Positions 17,201-25,986 are shown, counted from the stretch's first letter. The stretch is 41,045 nucleotides of DNA from an uncultured Chthonomonas sp. (GCA_903951425.1 CAJBBX010000060.1:1-41045), one strand, 5' to 3'. Notes: generated by a model not told the origin, from the sequence alone. A program made the numbers and translations.

Positions 17201-18224
17201 CGCGGTCGAAATCCAGAGCCGGGTTGCGCAGGAGCACCTCGCGCTGCAGGCCGACGATGGCGCGGGCCTGCCGAACCGCCTCGGGCTCGCCTGCGAGGGT
17301 TCGCTTGGCCAGGCCCGCGAGGTCGCGCGGCAGGGCGGCGATGCGGCGGCGCAGGTCGGGTGCATCGCGGTAGCGGTCGGGCGTGGCCGCGGCGAGGTCA
17401 TCCAGCGCCAGCCGCAGCCCGGAGGCGCTCACCAGCGGGAGTTGGCCCGCCAGCCGGCCGCGCTCGGCCTCGTCCAGCGCCTCCTGCGCGGCGCCGCGTA
17501 ACCCGGCGGCGTCCAGATCGCCCAGGAGCAGCGCCCCGCTCCTGTCGGCCAGCGCGGGCAGGGCCCGGTCGGCCTCGGCCGAGTAGCCCGAGGCGCCGCC
17601 CTGCGCCGGCGGCGTAACGCCTGCCAGGAAGCGGACGTGGCCGTTGGTCCCGGCCTGGTCGTCGATGCCCGCGTAGGCCCGGAACGCGGCATACGGGCGG
17701 TCCAGCTTGAAGTGGAGCAGGCTGTCGGCGTGGGCCCAGTAGCCGAACGCCATGGTGCGCCCGGCGAGCTTGATGGCGGCTCCGGCCACGTTCTTGTTGA
17801 TGAGAAGCGTGCCCCATCCCACCTTCTGCTCGGCGGGCTCAAGGTCGGTGAGCCGCGTGACGGAGCCGTCCGACGCCACCAGCTCCGGCTCGCCCCAGGC
17901 CGACTGCCCGTAGTCGTAGGTCGGCGCACTCTGTACGGCCAGGTAGAGGTCGGCCTGGCCTGTCAGGTCCAGCCGAATCGCCACAGGCGCCATACCGCCG
18001 CGCATGACGCCGGTGGCGATAGGTGCCGGCTTGCCCGCCAGTTCGGCCCGCATCCGCTCCCGCCCGGCCAGGATGGCCCGAACCCAGCCGTCCAAATCCG
18101 GTCCAACAGCCGCCTGGGTTGAAGCCCGGGCCATCGGCTGCGGCTTGCGCGCGGTGAAGGCCCCGGCGCCAACCAGCGCAAGGGTGGAGAGGGCCAGGGC
18201 TACAGGCAATCGCCAGACGGGCAT
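14298..18224 (-). CDS. Giant secreted di-heme/propeller protein fused to an FGE-sulfatase-like domain
   Basis: 1308 residues with a Sec signal (MPVWRLPVALALSTLALVGA). Likely order: NPCBM-like jelly roll at about 80-205 (MAFGYWAHADSLLHFKL, FRAYAGIDDQ); a helical stretch; a beta-propeller region at about 330-790 of the type seen in hydrazine-synthase alpha-like proteins; and two c-type heme sites, CVGCH near 796 and CVSCH near 846. An FGE/SUMF1-like domain follows at about 1035-1308 (GEFAMGSDEG, LPTEAQWEWACRAG, GNVAEW, RVVRGGSWW). The cysteine pair of catalytic FGE after RGGSW is absent (WTRPFQATS instead), so that domain probably binds rather than makes formylglycine. Electron transfer partner and substrate are unknown. 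It closes the minus-strand operon begun by the oxidoreductase at 20979. Confidence 0.75.
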   Translation of the reverse strand: MPVWRLPVALALSTLALVGAGAFTARKPQPMARASTQAAVGPDLDGWVRAILAGRERMRAELAGKPAPIATGVMRGGMAPVAIRLDLTGQADLYLAVQSAPTYDYGQSAWGEPELVASDGSVTRLTDLEPAEQKVGWGTLLINKNVAGAAIKLAGRTMAFGYWAHADSLLHFKLDRPYAAFRAYAGIDDQAGTNGHVRFLAGVTPPAQGGASGYSAEADRALPALADRSGALLLGDLDAAGLRGAAQEALDEAERGRLAGQLPLVSASGLRLALDDLAAATPDRYRDAPDLRRRIAALPRDLAGLAKRTLAGEPEAVRQARAIVGLQREVLLRNPALDFDRVLAIRRSPGNLGLPANFNSNADLARRGYDNALVEVSLHGRRPARELFRPAGGRFVGDLCLHFDADRLLISMPDDQDRWHVWETRLDTMLPRRVTPDMGADVDNYDACYTPGGDVLFTSTAGMVAVPCVGGASPVATIFRLQKNGTVSQLCFDQEHNWTPRVMADGSVLYQRWEYTDTPHSNTRLLFTMNPDGTNQREFYGSNSYWPSAFFYAQPVPGKPNQVVGISSGHHGPARTGEMVLLDVARGRQEARGAVTRIPGRGKPVQGRIYDHMENVWPNFVHPSPITDKLFLVACQPSADQPWGLYLADVYDNLLQVAAEPGWALLEPTPIRAQPAPPVIPDRVKPDRKDAVLQIQDIYRGPGLKGIPRGTVKSVRIFSYTFGYRGVGGLYGIIGMDGPWDIHRVLGTAPVRPDGSASMRVPANVPLALQPLDANGQALALMRSWLTARPGEVLACVGCHESQSSGSLVRAPRPVPQAPAPITPWRPQTVGFSFEREVQPMLDRHCVSCHQPGGASPDLEGGKSLRDWSSQFAGNGGGNAGRFSTSYANLFPFVRNNGIEGDYHVLSPMEFHFSATELGKMLRKGHHGVNLDRDAMDRLVTWHDMNRPYHGSWSSIVGQGIVKSEERRAELRRKYANVDENHEESAPDRWPGSPAPTPRPKPAPAARAVAASGPILPSRVEGKPSRALLRLKLGSGQSLALVQAPAGEFAMGSDEGHADEAPVARVRIRKPFWIGATEVTNAQYRLFDPNHDSRVADALSYQFGQRPWSLNEPDQPVCRVSWQQAVAFCRWLSVRTGRRVTLPTEAQWEWACRAGSGSAYSFGPMGADYTSYANLGDKRLSLFAADTSADNYFSIRTIANPNRFDDWIPKDAGHDDGNQLAARPGAYKPNAWGLADMHGNVAEWTRSLYAPYPYRDHDGRNDPRVAGERVVRGGSWWTRPFQATSSFRTPYAPYQPVMDTGFRIVVEE

Positions 18225-18263
18225 GATGCACCTCCGCGAGGGCGGGAATGGGACGGATGGGAC

Positions 18264-18860
18264 CTATGGGATGGCGGGTTCCTGCCGCGCCCGCTGCACG
18301 TTCTCGTATAGCGCTGTGAGCTCCAGGGAGCATCCGATGGCGGGGACCTGCGCGGTGGCCTCCGGGCCCTCGTAGGCTGTATAGCTCCACGCCTGCTCGG
18401 CGCCGCGGCTGAACACCTCGACCAGCGGCCGATCCTGGCTGATCAAGACGTAGTCACGCAGGGAGCCCAGCCGCCGGTAGTGCTCGAACTTCGCACCGCG
18501 GTCGTGGGCCTCCGTGCTGGGTGAGAGCACCTCCACCAATGCCGTGGGGTTAAGCAGCGTATCGCCGCGGTCATCCTCGACCTCGGCCTTGCCGCAGACC
18601 ACCGACAGGTCCGGGTACGTGTAGGTCCCCGTCGCCTCCACCTTGACGCGGAGGTCCGACGAAAAGGCGTCGCACGGGCTCCCCTGCAGTTGCCGGCCGA
18701 TCAGGGAGGTAACGCGTGCCGTGAGCTGCGCGTGGGCGACGCTCCCGCCGGACATGGCGTAGAGGACGCCGTTGATGAGATCGTGCTTCAGGTCGCTCTC
18801 GCGCTCAATCCGCAGGTACTGCTCCGCGGTCCAGTGCCGTCGGGACGGCGCCACGCTCAT
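18264..18860 (-). CDS. Uma2-family (DUF820) PD-(D/E)XK nuclease-like protein
   Basis: 198 residues with the family hallmarks: EQYLRIERES near the N-terminus, KHDLINGVLYAMSGGSVAHA, SDLRVKVEATGTYTYPDLSV (the PD of the nuclease fold) and LVEVLSPSTEAHDRGAKFEHYR. Uma2 proteins are abundant in cyanobacteria and in large environmental genomes and are predicted endonucleases of unclear role. The start overlaps the DUF1080 stop by 4 bp (ATGA), so it is translated with the operon. The association with sugar genes may be incidental. Confidence 0.88.
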   Translation of the reverse strand: MSVAPSRRHWTAEQYLRIERESDLKHDLINGVLYAMSGGSVAHAQLTARVTSLIGRQLQGSPCDAFSSDLRVKVEATGTYTYPDLSVVCGKAEVEDDRGDTLLNPTALVEVLSPSTEAHDRGAKFEHYRRLGSLRDYVLISQDRPLVEVFSRGAEQAWSYTAYEGPEATAQVPAIGCSLELTALYENVQRARQEPAIP

Positions 18861-19534
18861 GGCGCCACCTCGAACTCTCGGATGCGCAGCTTGCGGAACC
18901 AGACCCGCCCACCGTGGTTCTGGAGCATGATCGCGCCCGGTTGGCAGGCGAACCAGTCGGCGCTACCCTCCTCCTTGGCGAACTTGCTGCGCGCCAGTCG
19001 TTGCGACCAGTCGTTGGAACCGATCTCGATCTCGATGGTCCTGACGCCGTTGAGGCAGTGTTCCAGGTGGTTGCCCCGAGCTATGATGCGCGAACGGTTC
19101 CACTTCCCGGCTTCGGCTGACCGAGCCTCGGCCGCAGGCGCGATCATGTTGTACAGGCTCGCCGTGGCGCCCAGATGCGGCCGGCCCGCCTTGCCCTCGT
19201 CCCAGATCTGGTACTCCGGACCCAGCCACGCGCCGCCCGGCACGCGGTGGAGGCGGTACTTCACGCCGCTGTTGGTCTTGTCGTCGACCTTCCACTCGAA
19301 CTCCAGCTCGAAGTCGCGGTAGGTCTGCACGGTAAAGAGGTCGCCTGGGCGCCCCTCCACGGTGAGCGCCCCCTGCTCCACGCGCCAGCCTGTGGCGGGC
19401 CGGCCGTCGGCCATGGTCCAGCCCTTCAGGCTCTTACCGTCGAAGAGGGGCTTCCAGTCCGATGCTTGTGCGGCGCCTGCCAGCGCCAGCGCCGCGACTG
19501 CGGCCGCTAACGGGGCCCATGGTCGTCGGCTCAT
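18857..19534 (-). CDS. DUF1080 (3-keto-disaccharide hydrolase-like) secreted protein
   Basis: 225 residues with a signal peptide (MSRRPWAPLAAAVAALALAGAAQA cut into parts: charged start, Ala/Leu core, AQA cleavage). The domain is the LamG-like fold of DUF1080: WKPLFDGKSLKGWT, DLFTVQTYRDFELEFEWKV, NSGVKYRLH, GPEYQIWDEGK, LYNMIAP, WNRSRIIARGNHLEHCLNG and the end HGGRVWFRKLRIREF. Some relatives hydrolyse 3-keto-glycosides; whether this one does is inference. It overlaps the Gfo/Idh gene by 4 bp upstream and Uma2 by 4 bp downstream. Pairing with a Gfo/Idh oxidoreductase fits a keto-glycoside pathway. Confidence 0.87.
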   Translation of the reverse strand: MSRRPWAPLAAAVAALALAGAAQASDWKPLFDGKSLKGWTMADGRPATGWRVEQGALTVEGRPGDLFTVQTYRDFELEFEWKVDDKTNSGVKYRLHRVPGGAWLGPEYQIWDEGKAGRPHLGATASLYNMIAPAAEARSAEAGKWNRSRIIARGNHLEHCLNGVRTIEIEIGSNDWSQRLARSKFAKEEGSADWFACQPGAIMLQNHGGRVWFRKLRIREFEVAP

Positions 19535-20979
19535 ACCTTCTCGGGCACCTCGAAGCCGGGCCGGTACTCGCGGCTCACCATCGCATTGGCCGCGTCGCTG
19601 CCGATGAAGCGCTCGCGGCGCGGGTCAAACTGCAGCACCGGGCCCACACGCAGGCGGCTTGCCTTGACGTCGACGCCGTTGCGGGCCAGATGCTCCTCCA
19701 TGCGCGCCAGCGTCTCGGCGGCCTGCGGCGCATGATGGACCGACTGCGCAACCGCGTCCGGATCGGCCTCGGCTCCCAGCCGGTAGCTGATGTTGCCCAT
19801 GTGGCAGAGCGCGCTGGAAAGGTGGCCCTCGAGGATGTCGGCGTTCAGGTCCGAGACCTTGCGGCTGCGGACGCCCTCGATGAAGTTGGCGAAGTGGTCG
19901 CCGCCGCGGAAGCCCTTGCCGGTGAAGTCGGCCATCTGCTTGCCGTCGCGGTCGAAGGCCTTGTTGCCTGCCACATACCCGCCCTGGCACTCGATGATGT
20001 TGCCGATGTCCTGCCCTCGGTAGCGGTCCATGGCCTTGGCCCCGGTCCGCTCGGGCAGGCCGCGCACCTCGAAGATGAGCTTGGCGCGGCCGAATTCCAG
20101 GACTACGAACTGCGTGTTGGCCGTCTCGCCGTCGTCCTCGTACCCCACGCGGCCGCCTATGCTGGTGACGCTGCCGGCCAACTGATCCTCGCCCAGCGCC
20201 CACCGGGCGATGTCCATCTGGTGGATGCCCTGGTTGCCCAGGTCGCCATTGCCGGTGTTCCAGACCCAGTGCCAGTCGTAGTGGAGGCTCCTGCGGGTGA
20301 GCGGGAGCTTCTCGGCGGGGCCGCACCAGAGGTCGTAGTCGATGCCCGCGGGGATCGGCTGCGGGCCGTCCACCTTGCCGATGGAGGCGCGGCGCTTATA
20401 GCAGAGCGCTCGCGACACCTCGATGCGCCCAATGTGCCCCTGCCTCAGCCAGGCCCAGGCCTCGCGCCATGCAGCGCTGGACCGGCTCTGCGTTCCGGCC
20501 TGCACGATGCGCTTGTACTTGCGCGCCGCGCGCACGGCCTGGCGGCCCTCCCAGATGTTATGGGAGATGGGCTTCTCGACGTAGACATCCTTGCCCGCCT
20601 GGCAGGCCCAGACCGTGATGAGCGAGTGCCAGTGGTTGGGCGTGGCAGTGGAGATGACGTCGATGTCCTTGCGCTCTAGGAGCTTGCGAACGTCCGTGAA
20701 GGTCTCGACGGGGTTGCCCTTGTCGCGAAGCTCCCGCGCTCCGGCCTCGAGGATCGCGGCATCGACGTCGCAGAGGGCCACCACGCGGACGCCCTTCATA
20801 CTGCTGAACGCGTCGATGTGGCTGCCGCCGCGGCTCTTGAAGCCCACGACACCTACGCGGATGTCGTCGTTGGCGCCCAGCACATGCGCCCAAGCCGATG
20901 CCGGCAGGGACAGCGCTCCCGCCGTGAATGCGGCTCCGCGCACGAAGCCGCGCCGGGTCATTCCGCCTTGCTGATCCAT
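19531..20979 (-). CDS. Tat-exported Gfo/Idh/MocA-family oxidoreductase
   Basis: 482 residues. The N-terminus carries a twin-arginine signal (TRRGFVRGAAFTAGA, then ALSLPASAWA), so the folded, cofactor-loaded enzyme is probably exported. The Rossmann part has VGVVGFKSRGGSHIDAF, VVALCDVDAAIL and the family motif KDVYVEKPISHN, whose Lys is the usual catalytic residue. The GFO/IDH C-terminal domain follows (WHWVWNTGNGDLGNQGIHQ is the characteristic planctomycete/armatimonad type). Substrate is an unknown sugar or glycoside. The ATG at 20979 has AGGAGG six bases upstream, preferred over the Met six codons later. It heads the operon with DUF1080, Uma2 and the heme/FGE protein. Confidence 0.9.
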   Translation of the reverse strand: MDQQGGMTRRGFVRGAAFTAGALSLPASAWAHVLGANDDIRVGVVGFKSRGGSHIDAFSSMKGVRVVALCDVDAAILEAGARELRDKGNPVETFTDVRKLLERKDIDVISTATPNHWHSLITVWACQAGKDVYVEKPISHNIWEGRQAVRAARKYKRIVQAGTQSRSSAAWREAWAWLRQGHIGRIEVSRALCYKRRASIGKVDGPQPIPAGIDYDLWCGPAEKLPLTRRSLHYDWHWVWNTGNGDLGNQGIHQMDIARWALGEDQLAGSVTSIGGRVGYEDDGETANTQFVVLEFGRAKLIFEVRGLPERTGAKAMDRYRGQDIGNIIECQGGYVAGNKAFDRDGKQMADFTGKGFRGGDHFANFIEGVRSRKVSDLNADILEGHLSSALCHMGNISYRLGAEADPDAVAQSVHHAPQAAETLARMEEHLARNGVDVKASRLRVGPVLQFDPRRERFIGSDAANAMVSREYRPGFEVPEKV

Positions 20980-21052
20980 GGGGTTCCTCCTGGCCGGATG
21001 TGAGCCTGCCTGATGGAGGAACGATACCTTAGGATGCGCGCATTGAGAAGGG

Positions 21053-21943
21053 CTACAGGAGTCCGCAACCCTCCAGCGCCGCGCTCATGATCTCCCGTTC
21101 ACGCTCGTTGGCCGCCACGAGAGGCAGCCGCGGCGCGCCGCAAGGGACACCCACCATCTCCAAGCCGGCCTTCAGCGGGGCGGGGCTGGGTGCGGTGGGC
21201 TGGAAGCAGGCGCGGACCACCGGAAGCATCTCGGCGTGGAACCGCGCGGCCCCTGCCAGGTCACCGCCGAAGAAGGCATCGTGCATGGCGCGCATCTGCC
21301 GTCCGACCAGGTGGGCCGTCACGCTGACGACGCCCGTGGCGCCGATGGCCAGCATGGGGAGCACCAGGCCATCCTCACCGCTGAAGAGCTCCAGGCCGGC
21401 CGGGGCGCCGGCCGCGATGTCGGTGGCCTGCAGCAGGTTGCCAGAGGCCTCCTTGACGGCCACCACGTTCTTCAGGTCGCGGGCGAGACGCAGGGAGGTG
21501 GCGGCTTCCATGTTGACGCTGGTGCGGCCGGGCACGTTGTAGAGCATGACCGGCACGTCGGCGGCCTGCGCCACGGCGCGGAAGTGCTGGTAGAGCCCCT
21601 CCTGCGAAGGCTTGTTGTAATAGGGGGTCACCAGCAGCAGGCCGTCCACACCCAGGTCGGCGGCCCTGCGGGCCAGCAATACGGTGCCGGCGGTATCGTT
21701 GCTGCCCACGCCGGCGATGATCGGCCCGCGGCGTCGCGCGGCGCACTTGGCCAGATCAAACATCCGCAGCTTCTCGTCGGACGAGAGTACGGGCGACTCT
21801 CCCGTGGTACCGCAGACGATGAGCCCCTCCGTGCCGGTCTCGAACAGGTGGTCCACCAGCCGCGCCACGGCCGGCTCGTCAATGCGCCCGTCGGTATCGA
21901 ACGGCGTCACCATGGCCGTCAGAACGCGTCCCCATCTCGCCAT
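21053..21943 (-). CDS. dapA: 4-hydroxy-tetrahydrodipicolinate synthase
   Basis: 296 residues. It condenses pyruvate with aspartate semialdehyde in the lysine/diaminopimelate pathway. The Schiff-base lysine is Lys164 (VVAVKEASGN), the catalytic Tyr is Tyr135 (VMLYNVPGRT), and the Thr-Thr of the proton relay is in CGTTGESPVLSSDEK at 46-47. The C-terminus is slightly shorter in helices but complete. The gene lies 39 bp downstream of asd on the same strand; asd makes its substrate, so co-transcription makes sense. Confidence 0.95.
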   Translation of the reverse strand: MARWGRVLTAMVTPFDTDGRIDEPAVARLVDHLFETGTEGLIVCGTTGESPVLSSDEKLRMFDLAKCAARRRGPIIAGVGSNDTAGTVLLARRAADLGVDGLLLVTPYYNKPSQEGLYQHFRAVAQAADVPVMLYNVPGRTSVNMEAATSLRLARDLKNVVAVKEASGNLLQATDIAAGAPAGLELFSGEDGLVLPMLAIGATGVVSVTAHLVGRQMRAMHDAFFGGDLAGAARFHAEMLPVVRACFQPTAPSPAPLKAGLEMVGVPCGAPRLPLVAANEREREIMSAALEGCGLL

Positions 21944-21982
21944 CTTGTCGCTTTCCCCTCTGCCTCGCTGTGGCCCGAGCCT

Positions 21983-23002
21983 CTAGGCGGACTGCTGCCG
22001 CATCCACTCCAGGGCGATCTGGAACCCGTTCAGGGCCGCGCCCTTCAGTATCTGGTCGCCGCAGACGAACAGGTCGATGGCGTTGTCATTGGAGATATCT
22101 GCGCGCACGCGACCCACCAGCACCTCGTCGCGGCCGGTGGCCTCGATGGGCATGGGGAAGTGGCTCCGCTCGGGGTCGTCCACGATCACCACGCCGGGGA
22201 AGGACGCCAGCGCCTCTCGAATGGCGTCGAGGCTCGGCCGCGCGCCCTCGAACTCCACGTTGATGCTCTCGGAGTGGGCGCGGAGCACGGGCACGCGCAC
22301 GCAGGTGGCCGTCACGCGGAGGTCGGGCTGGTGCAGGATCTTGCGCGACTCCAGCACCATCTTCCGCTCCTCCTCGTTGTAGCCGTCCTCGCCCACGGGC
22401 GTGTTGTGCGAGAAGAGATTGAACGCGATGGGGTGCGGGAAGATGCGCGCGGTCGGCTTCTGGCCGAGCAGCACCTCGCGGCTCTGGTCCAGCAACTCCT
22501 GCATGGCCTGCGCGCCCGCGCCGGAGGCGGCCTGGTAGGTCGAGACGACCATCCGGCGGATGGCGCCCACCTTCCGCAGCGGGGCCACTGCCATGAGCGC
22601 GATGATGGTACTGCAGTTCGGGTTGGCCACGATGCCCTTGTGGAGCGCGATGTCCTCGGGGTTGATCTCCGGCACCACCAGCGGCACTTCGGGATCCATG
22701 CGATAGGCCGACGAGTTGTCGATGACGATGGCCCCGGCGGCCACGGCGTGCGGCGCGAACTCGCGGCTCCGCCCGGCGCCCGCCGAGAAGAAGGCGATGT
22801 CGATGCCGTCGAACGACTCAGGCGTCAGCTCCTGGACGGCGACCTCGCGGCCGCAGAAGCGGAGCGTGCGCCCGGCAGAGCGTTTGGATGCGAGCAACCG
22901 CAACGAAGCCAGCGGGAACTCCCGCTGCTCGAGAAGCCGCAGGAACTCGGTGCCCACGGCGCCGGTGGCGCCAACGATCGCAACGTTGTACTCGCGAACC
23001 AT
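21983..23002 (-). CDS. asd: Aspartate-semialdehyde dehydrogenase
   Basis: 339 residues from the ATG at 23002; a much longer upstream frame is rejected because GGGGGTC lies just upstream of this ATG and the family N-terminus starts here (VREYNVAIVGATGAVG). It reduces aspartyl phosphate with NADPH to the semialdehyde used by DapA. NADP site GATGAVG at 11-17, catalytic Cys130 in VANPNCSTI, and His243 in RVPVLRAHSESINVEFE are visible. A GTG one codon upstream is an alternative start. It is the first gene of an asd-dapA operon. Confidence 0.95.
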   Translation of the reverse strand: MVREYNVAIVGATGAVGTEFLRLLEQREFPLASLRLLASKRSAGRTLRFCGREVAVQELTPESFDGIDIAFFSAGAGRSREFAPHAVAAGAIVIDNSSAYRMDPEVPLVVPEINPEDIALHKGIVANPNCSTIIALMAVAPLRKVGAIRRMVVSTYQAASGAGAQAMQELLDQSREVLLGQKPTARIFPHPIAFNLFSHNTPVGEDGYNEEERKMVLESRKILHQPDLRVTATCVRVPVLRAHSESINVEFEGARPSLDAIREALASFPGVVIVDDPERSHFPMPIEATGRDEVLVGRVRADISNDNAIDLFVCGDQILKGAALNGFQIALEWMRQQSA

Positions 23003-23167
23003 CACAGACCCCCGTAAAGACAAGTGATCCGGGCGGCTCAACAGCCGTCCGGGCGCAAACAGAATGGCACAAATGCGCGCGGGGTGGCAAACGCCCGAGC
23101 CGCTCTGCGCGTGTGCCACACTGCATGCAGAGCCGCACCGCGCGGCCACGCCCACCGGAGGCGCCCC

Positions 23168-25501
23168 ATGCGCACCGCCGCACTCTTCGCGCTCGCGTTC
23201 ATCCTGGCCGTACCCGCCCTCGCCGGTCCGCCGGCCGATGCACCCGACGCGCCCATCACGCACATCGGGCTGGTGGCACCGCACATCATCGGCGTCACGT
23301 TCCGTTGCGGCAAGGTGGAGTACGGCGTCCAAGCGCCCTACGCCGCCCAGCCGGGCGACCGGGTCGACACGGGCAAGGACCTCTGGGTCTTTCGAGGCGG
23401 CAAGTTCCTCGGCGCCCTGGTCGGCAGGGATCGCAAGCTCATCTGGCTACCCGACCGGCTGGTGGGCAAGCCCTTCTGCGCCGACTGGGCCTTGCCTGCG
23501 TCCTACCACGTGGTGATCGGACGCTCCACCGTCGACGCTCCGGTGGCGGTCTACCGGAAGAGCAAGGCCGCCGACCTGGCCCGCACCGGTCCGTGGGAGT
23601 TCCGATCGCCCACCGAGGACGTGATCTACCTCCGCCTGCCGCGTCCCGTGCCGCCGGGCGAGGCCTTCAGCATCACCTGCGGCGGGTCCCGGCCGTGGCG
23701 GCGGAGCCTTAGGTTCGACCCGGCGAGCACGCGCAGCGAGGCGGTCCATGTCACGCAGGTCGGCTTCCGGCCGGACGACCCCGCCAAGCCCGCCTTCCTC
23801 TCCTGCTGGACGGGCGACGGCGGTCCTCTCGCCTACGACCCGGCGCCTGCCTTCCGCGTGGTGGCCGAGGCGGGCGGCAAGACGGTGCTGCGCGGACGCA
23901 CGCGGCTGGGCAAGGCAGCGTCGCAGAAGGATGAGAACGCGTACGGCAACAACCACAACCTCGCCGACGTGTATGAGATGGACCTTTCGGCGCTGAAGGC
24001 GCCAGGCCGCTACCGCGTGGTGGTGGAGGGCATCGGCTGCTCGCACCCGTTTGCCATTGCGCCCGATGTCTGGCGCAAGGCGTTCATCGTATCGGCGCGA
24101 GGCTTCTACCACCAACGCTCGGGCATCGCCCTGGGGCCTCCCTACACCACCTTCCGGCGGCCTCGGACCTTCAATCCCGCCGACGGTCTGCGCGTCACGG
24201 AGAGCTCCACCGGCATCATGGACACGGGTAACGGCCTGGCCAACGAGGGGAGCAACTTCGGCAACCTGGTGAAGGGCGCCACAGAGCGGCCCGTGGCGAA
24301 CGCCTGGGGCGGGACCATGGACGCCGGCGACTGGGACCGGCGCATCCAGCACCTCGACGCCTCCCGCCTGCTGTTGGAACTGGTCGACCAGTTCCCCGCC
24401 ACGTTCGGCGCGCTGGGCCTCAACATCCCCGAGAGCGGAAAGGGCCTGCCGGACGCCGCCGCCGAGGCGCTCTTCAACGTGGACTTCTACCGCCGCCTGC
24501 AGACGCCCGACGGCGGCATCCGCGGCGGCATCGAGTCCGAGGAGCACCCGCGCCAGGGCGAGGCGAGCTGGCAGGAGTCGCTCAGGGCCTACGCCTACGC
24601 GCCCTGCGTCTGGTCCAGCTACCTCTATGCGGGCGTAGCGGCACGGGCCGCGCGGGTGGTCGCACGGAACAAGCACGACCTGGCGAAGGCCTACCGCGAG
24701 AGCGCACTGCGTGCCATGGCCTGGGCGGAGCGTGAACTGCCGTCGCGGGCCGACAAGAAGGACCCGCACGCCGTGCGCGACGCCCGGAACCTGGCCGCCG
24801 CCGAGCTCTTCCGGCTCAACGGCGAGGCGCGGTGGCACGACCTCTTCCTGCAGACCACTGCATTTGTCCGGCCCGATGTCGAGATGAACGTCTGGCAGGA
24901 CCATGACCAGGGCGACGCCGCGTGGGTCTACCTTCGCACCGATCGACCCGGTGTGCGCGCCGACATCCGGGCCAACTGCCGCGCCGCCCTGATTCGCGAG
25001 GCCGACCAGCGCGTGGCGCAGGGCAAGCGCACAGCGTTCCACTGGACCGGCAACCCCTACCGGCCCTTCAGCTGGGGCCTCTTCAGCGCACCCGACGGCG
25101 TGACACTGGCGCGGGCCCACGCTCTCACGGCCGACCCGCGCTACCTGCAGGCGCTGGTGCTTGCCTGCCAGCCCGGCGCAGGCGCCAACCCCAGCAACCT
25201 CTGCTACACCACCGGCGTCGGCATCCGTAGCCCCGAGCACCCGCTGCACATCGACTCGCGGATCACCCGTCAGCCGCCGCCGCCGGGTCTTACCGTCGGC
25301 GGTCCCAAGGATGTGGTGCGCGACAAGGACGGCTGGGAGCACAAGCTGCTGGCGCCCGTCACCGTCCCGCCGCCCGCCCTCTGGCCCAACGCCGAGGCCT
25401 ACTTCGACGTCTTCTGGTATCCCAGCATGTGCGAGTTCACCATCCACAGCCCCATGGCGCAGAACGCCTACAGCTGGGGCTATCTGGCCGCGCGGAAGTA
25501 G
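23168..25501 (+). CDS. Secreted glycoside hydrolase family 9 (endoglucanase-like)
   Basis: 777 residues from the ATG at 23168, which has GGAGG upstream and exposes a signal peptide ([19 protein letters not shown]). Residues about 20-190 form an extra beta domain; about 190-300 is the CelD_N Ig-like domain usual in GH9 ([27 protein letters not shown]). The alpha/alpha barrel contains the family signature around [13 protein letters not shown], whose Asp pair near 384 activates water, and the acid Glu756 in [17 protein letters not shown] close to the C-terminus. GH9 members cleave beta-1,4-glucans such as cellulose; some are exo-glucosaminidases or glucosidases. It is monocistronic, and divergent from asd. 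Confidence 0.88.
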   Translation: MRTAALFALAFILAVPALAGPPADAPDAPITHIGLVAPHIIGVTFRCGKVEYGVQAPYAAQPGDRVDTGKDLWVFRGGKFLGALVGRDRKLIWLPDRLVGKPFCADWALPASYHVVIGRSTVDAPVAVYRKSKAADLARTGPWEFRSPTEDVIYLRLPRPVPPGEAFSITCGGSRPWRRSLRFDPASTRSEAVHVTQVGFRPDDPAKPAFLSCWTGDGGPLAYDPAPAFRVVAEAGGKTVLRGRTRLGKAASQKDENAYGNNHNLADVYEMDLSALKAPGRYRVVVEGIGCSHPFAIAPDVWRKAFIVSARGFYHQRSGIALGPPYTTFRRPRTFNPADGLRVTESSTGIMDTGNGLANEGSNFGNLVKGATERPVANAWGGTMDAGDWDRRIQHLDASRLLLELVDQFPATFGALGLNIPESGKGLPDAAAEALFNVDFYRRLQTPDGGIRGGIESEEHPRQGEASWQESLRAYAYAPCVWSSYLYAGVAARAARVVARNKHDLAKAYRESALRAMAWAERELPSRADKKDPHAVRDARNLAAAELFRLNGEARWHDLFLQTTAFVRPDVEMNVWQDHDQGDAAWVYLRTDRPGVRADIRANCRAALIREADQRVAQGKRTAFHWTGNPYRPFSWGLFSAPDGVTLARAHALTADPRYLQALVLACQPGAGANPSNLCYTTGVGIRSPEHPLHIDSRITRQPPPPGLTVGGPKDVVRDKDGWEHKLLAPVTVPPPALWPNAEAYFDVFWYPSMCEFTIHSPMAQNAYSWGYLAARK

Positions 25502-25559
25502 GGGCCGACCGGGAATGGGCCGGAGATGTGCGGGATTCCACAAAACAGGCCCGAAACGC

Positions 25560-25587
25560 TTGCGTCCCGGAGGCGTTCGGGTATAGT
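25560..25587 (+). promoter_or_regulatory. Promoter of the cold-shock gene
   Basis: TTGCGT (25560-25565), 16 bp, then TATAGT (25582-25587). Transcription would begin near 25594, giving a 5' leader of about 150 nt before the cold-shock ATG. The start of the leader can fold: GCCCCA, TCGG loop, TGGGGC at about 25597-25612. Confidence 0.55.
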
Positions 25588-25642
25588 GTCAGATACGCCC
25601 CATCGGTGGGGCGGTGCCTAAGGTCCGAGAGAGTACTAGACG

Positions 25643-25747
25643 ATGGTGACGCTAATCCGCCTGTCCGGCCGGTTGCCCGTCCGATCGCTTGCCTTTCCTC
25701 ACCAGGGCACATTGACCATGCACATGCATCGGAAGGGGTCTCATTGA
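25643..25747 (+). CDS. Candidate leader ORF upstream of csp, TGATG-coupled
   Basis: A 34-codon frame opens at ATG 25643 ([11 protein letters not shown]...) and stops at TGA 25745-25747, whose last base is the first base of the cold-shock ATG. It lies entirely in the long csp leader and has a different frame from csp. The upstream Shine-Dalgarno (GAGAGAG) is weak and distant. The peptide is basic (several Arg and a HMHRK end) without recognisable family. It could couple translation of csp to ribosome transit through the leader, or be chance. Confidence 0.35.
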   Translation: MVTLIRLSGRLPVRSLAFPHQGTLTMHMHRKGSH

Positions 25748-25956
25748 TGGCGACCGGTACGGTCAAGTGGTTCAACGCAACCAAGGGTTACGGCTTCATC
25801 GCGCAGGATGACGGCGGCAGCGACGTCTTCGTGCACTTCAGCGCGATCCGCAGCTCGGGTTACCGCGAGTTGGCCGAGGGCCAGCGCGTGCAGTACGATG
25901 TTGAGAACGACACCCGCGGTAAGGGCCTCCGCGCGGCCAACGTCACTCCTATCTAA
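25747..25956 (+). CDS. csp: Cold-shock domain protein
   Basis: 69 residues, the full length of bacterial CspA-type proteins. These bind single-stranded RNA/DNA through an OB fold and act as RNA chaperones. Both nucleic-acid-binding motifs are present: KGYGFI (RNP-1) and VFVHFSAI (RNP-2), along with [11 protein letters not shown] at the N-terminus. The gene has its own promoter, a long leader like E. coli cspA, and a hairpin terminator downstream, so it is a single-gene unit. Confidence 0.96.
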   Translation: MATGTVKWFNATKGYGFIAQDDGGSDVFVHFSAIRSSGYRELAEGQRVQYDVENDTRGKGLRAANVTPI

Positions 25957-25986
25957 CTGCCGCACTTCGGCTACCACAGAAACCAA

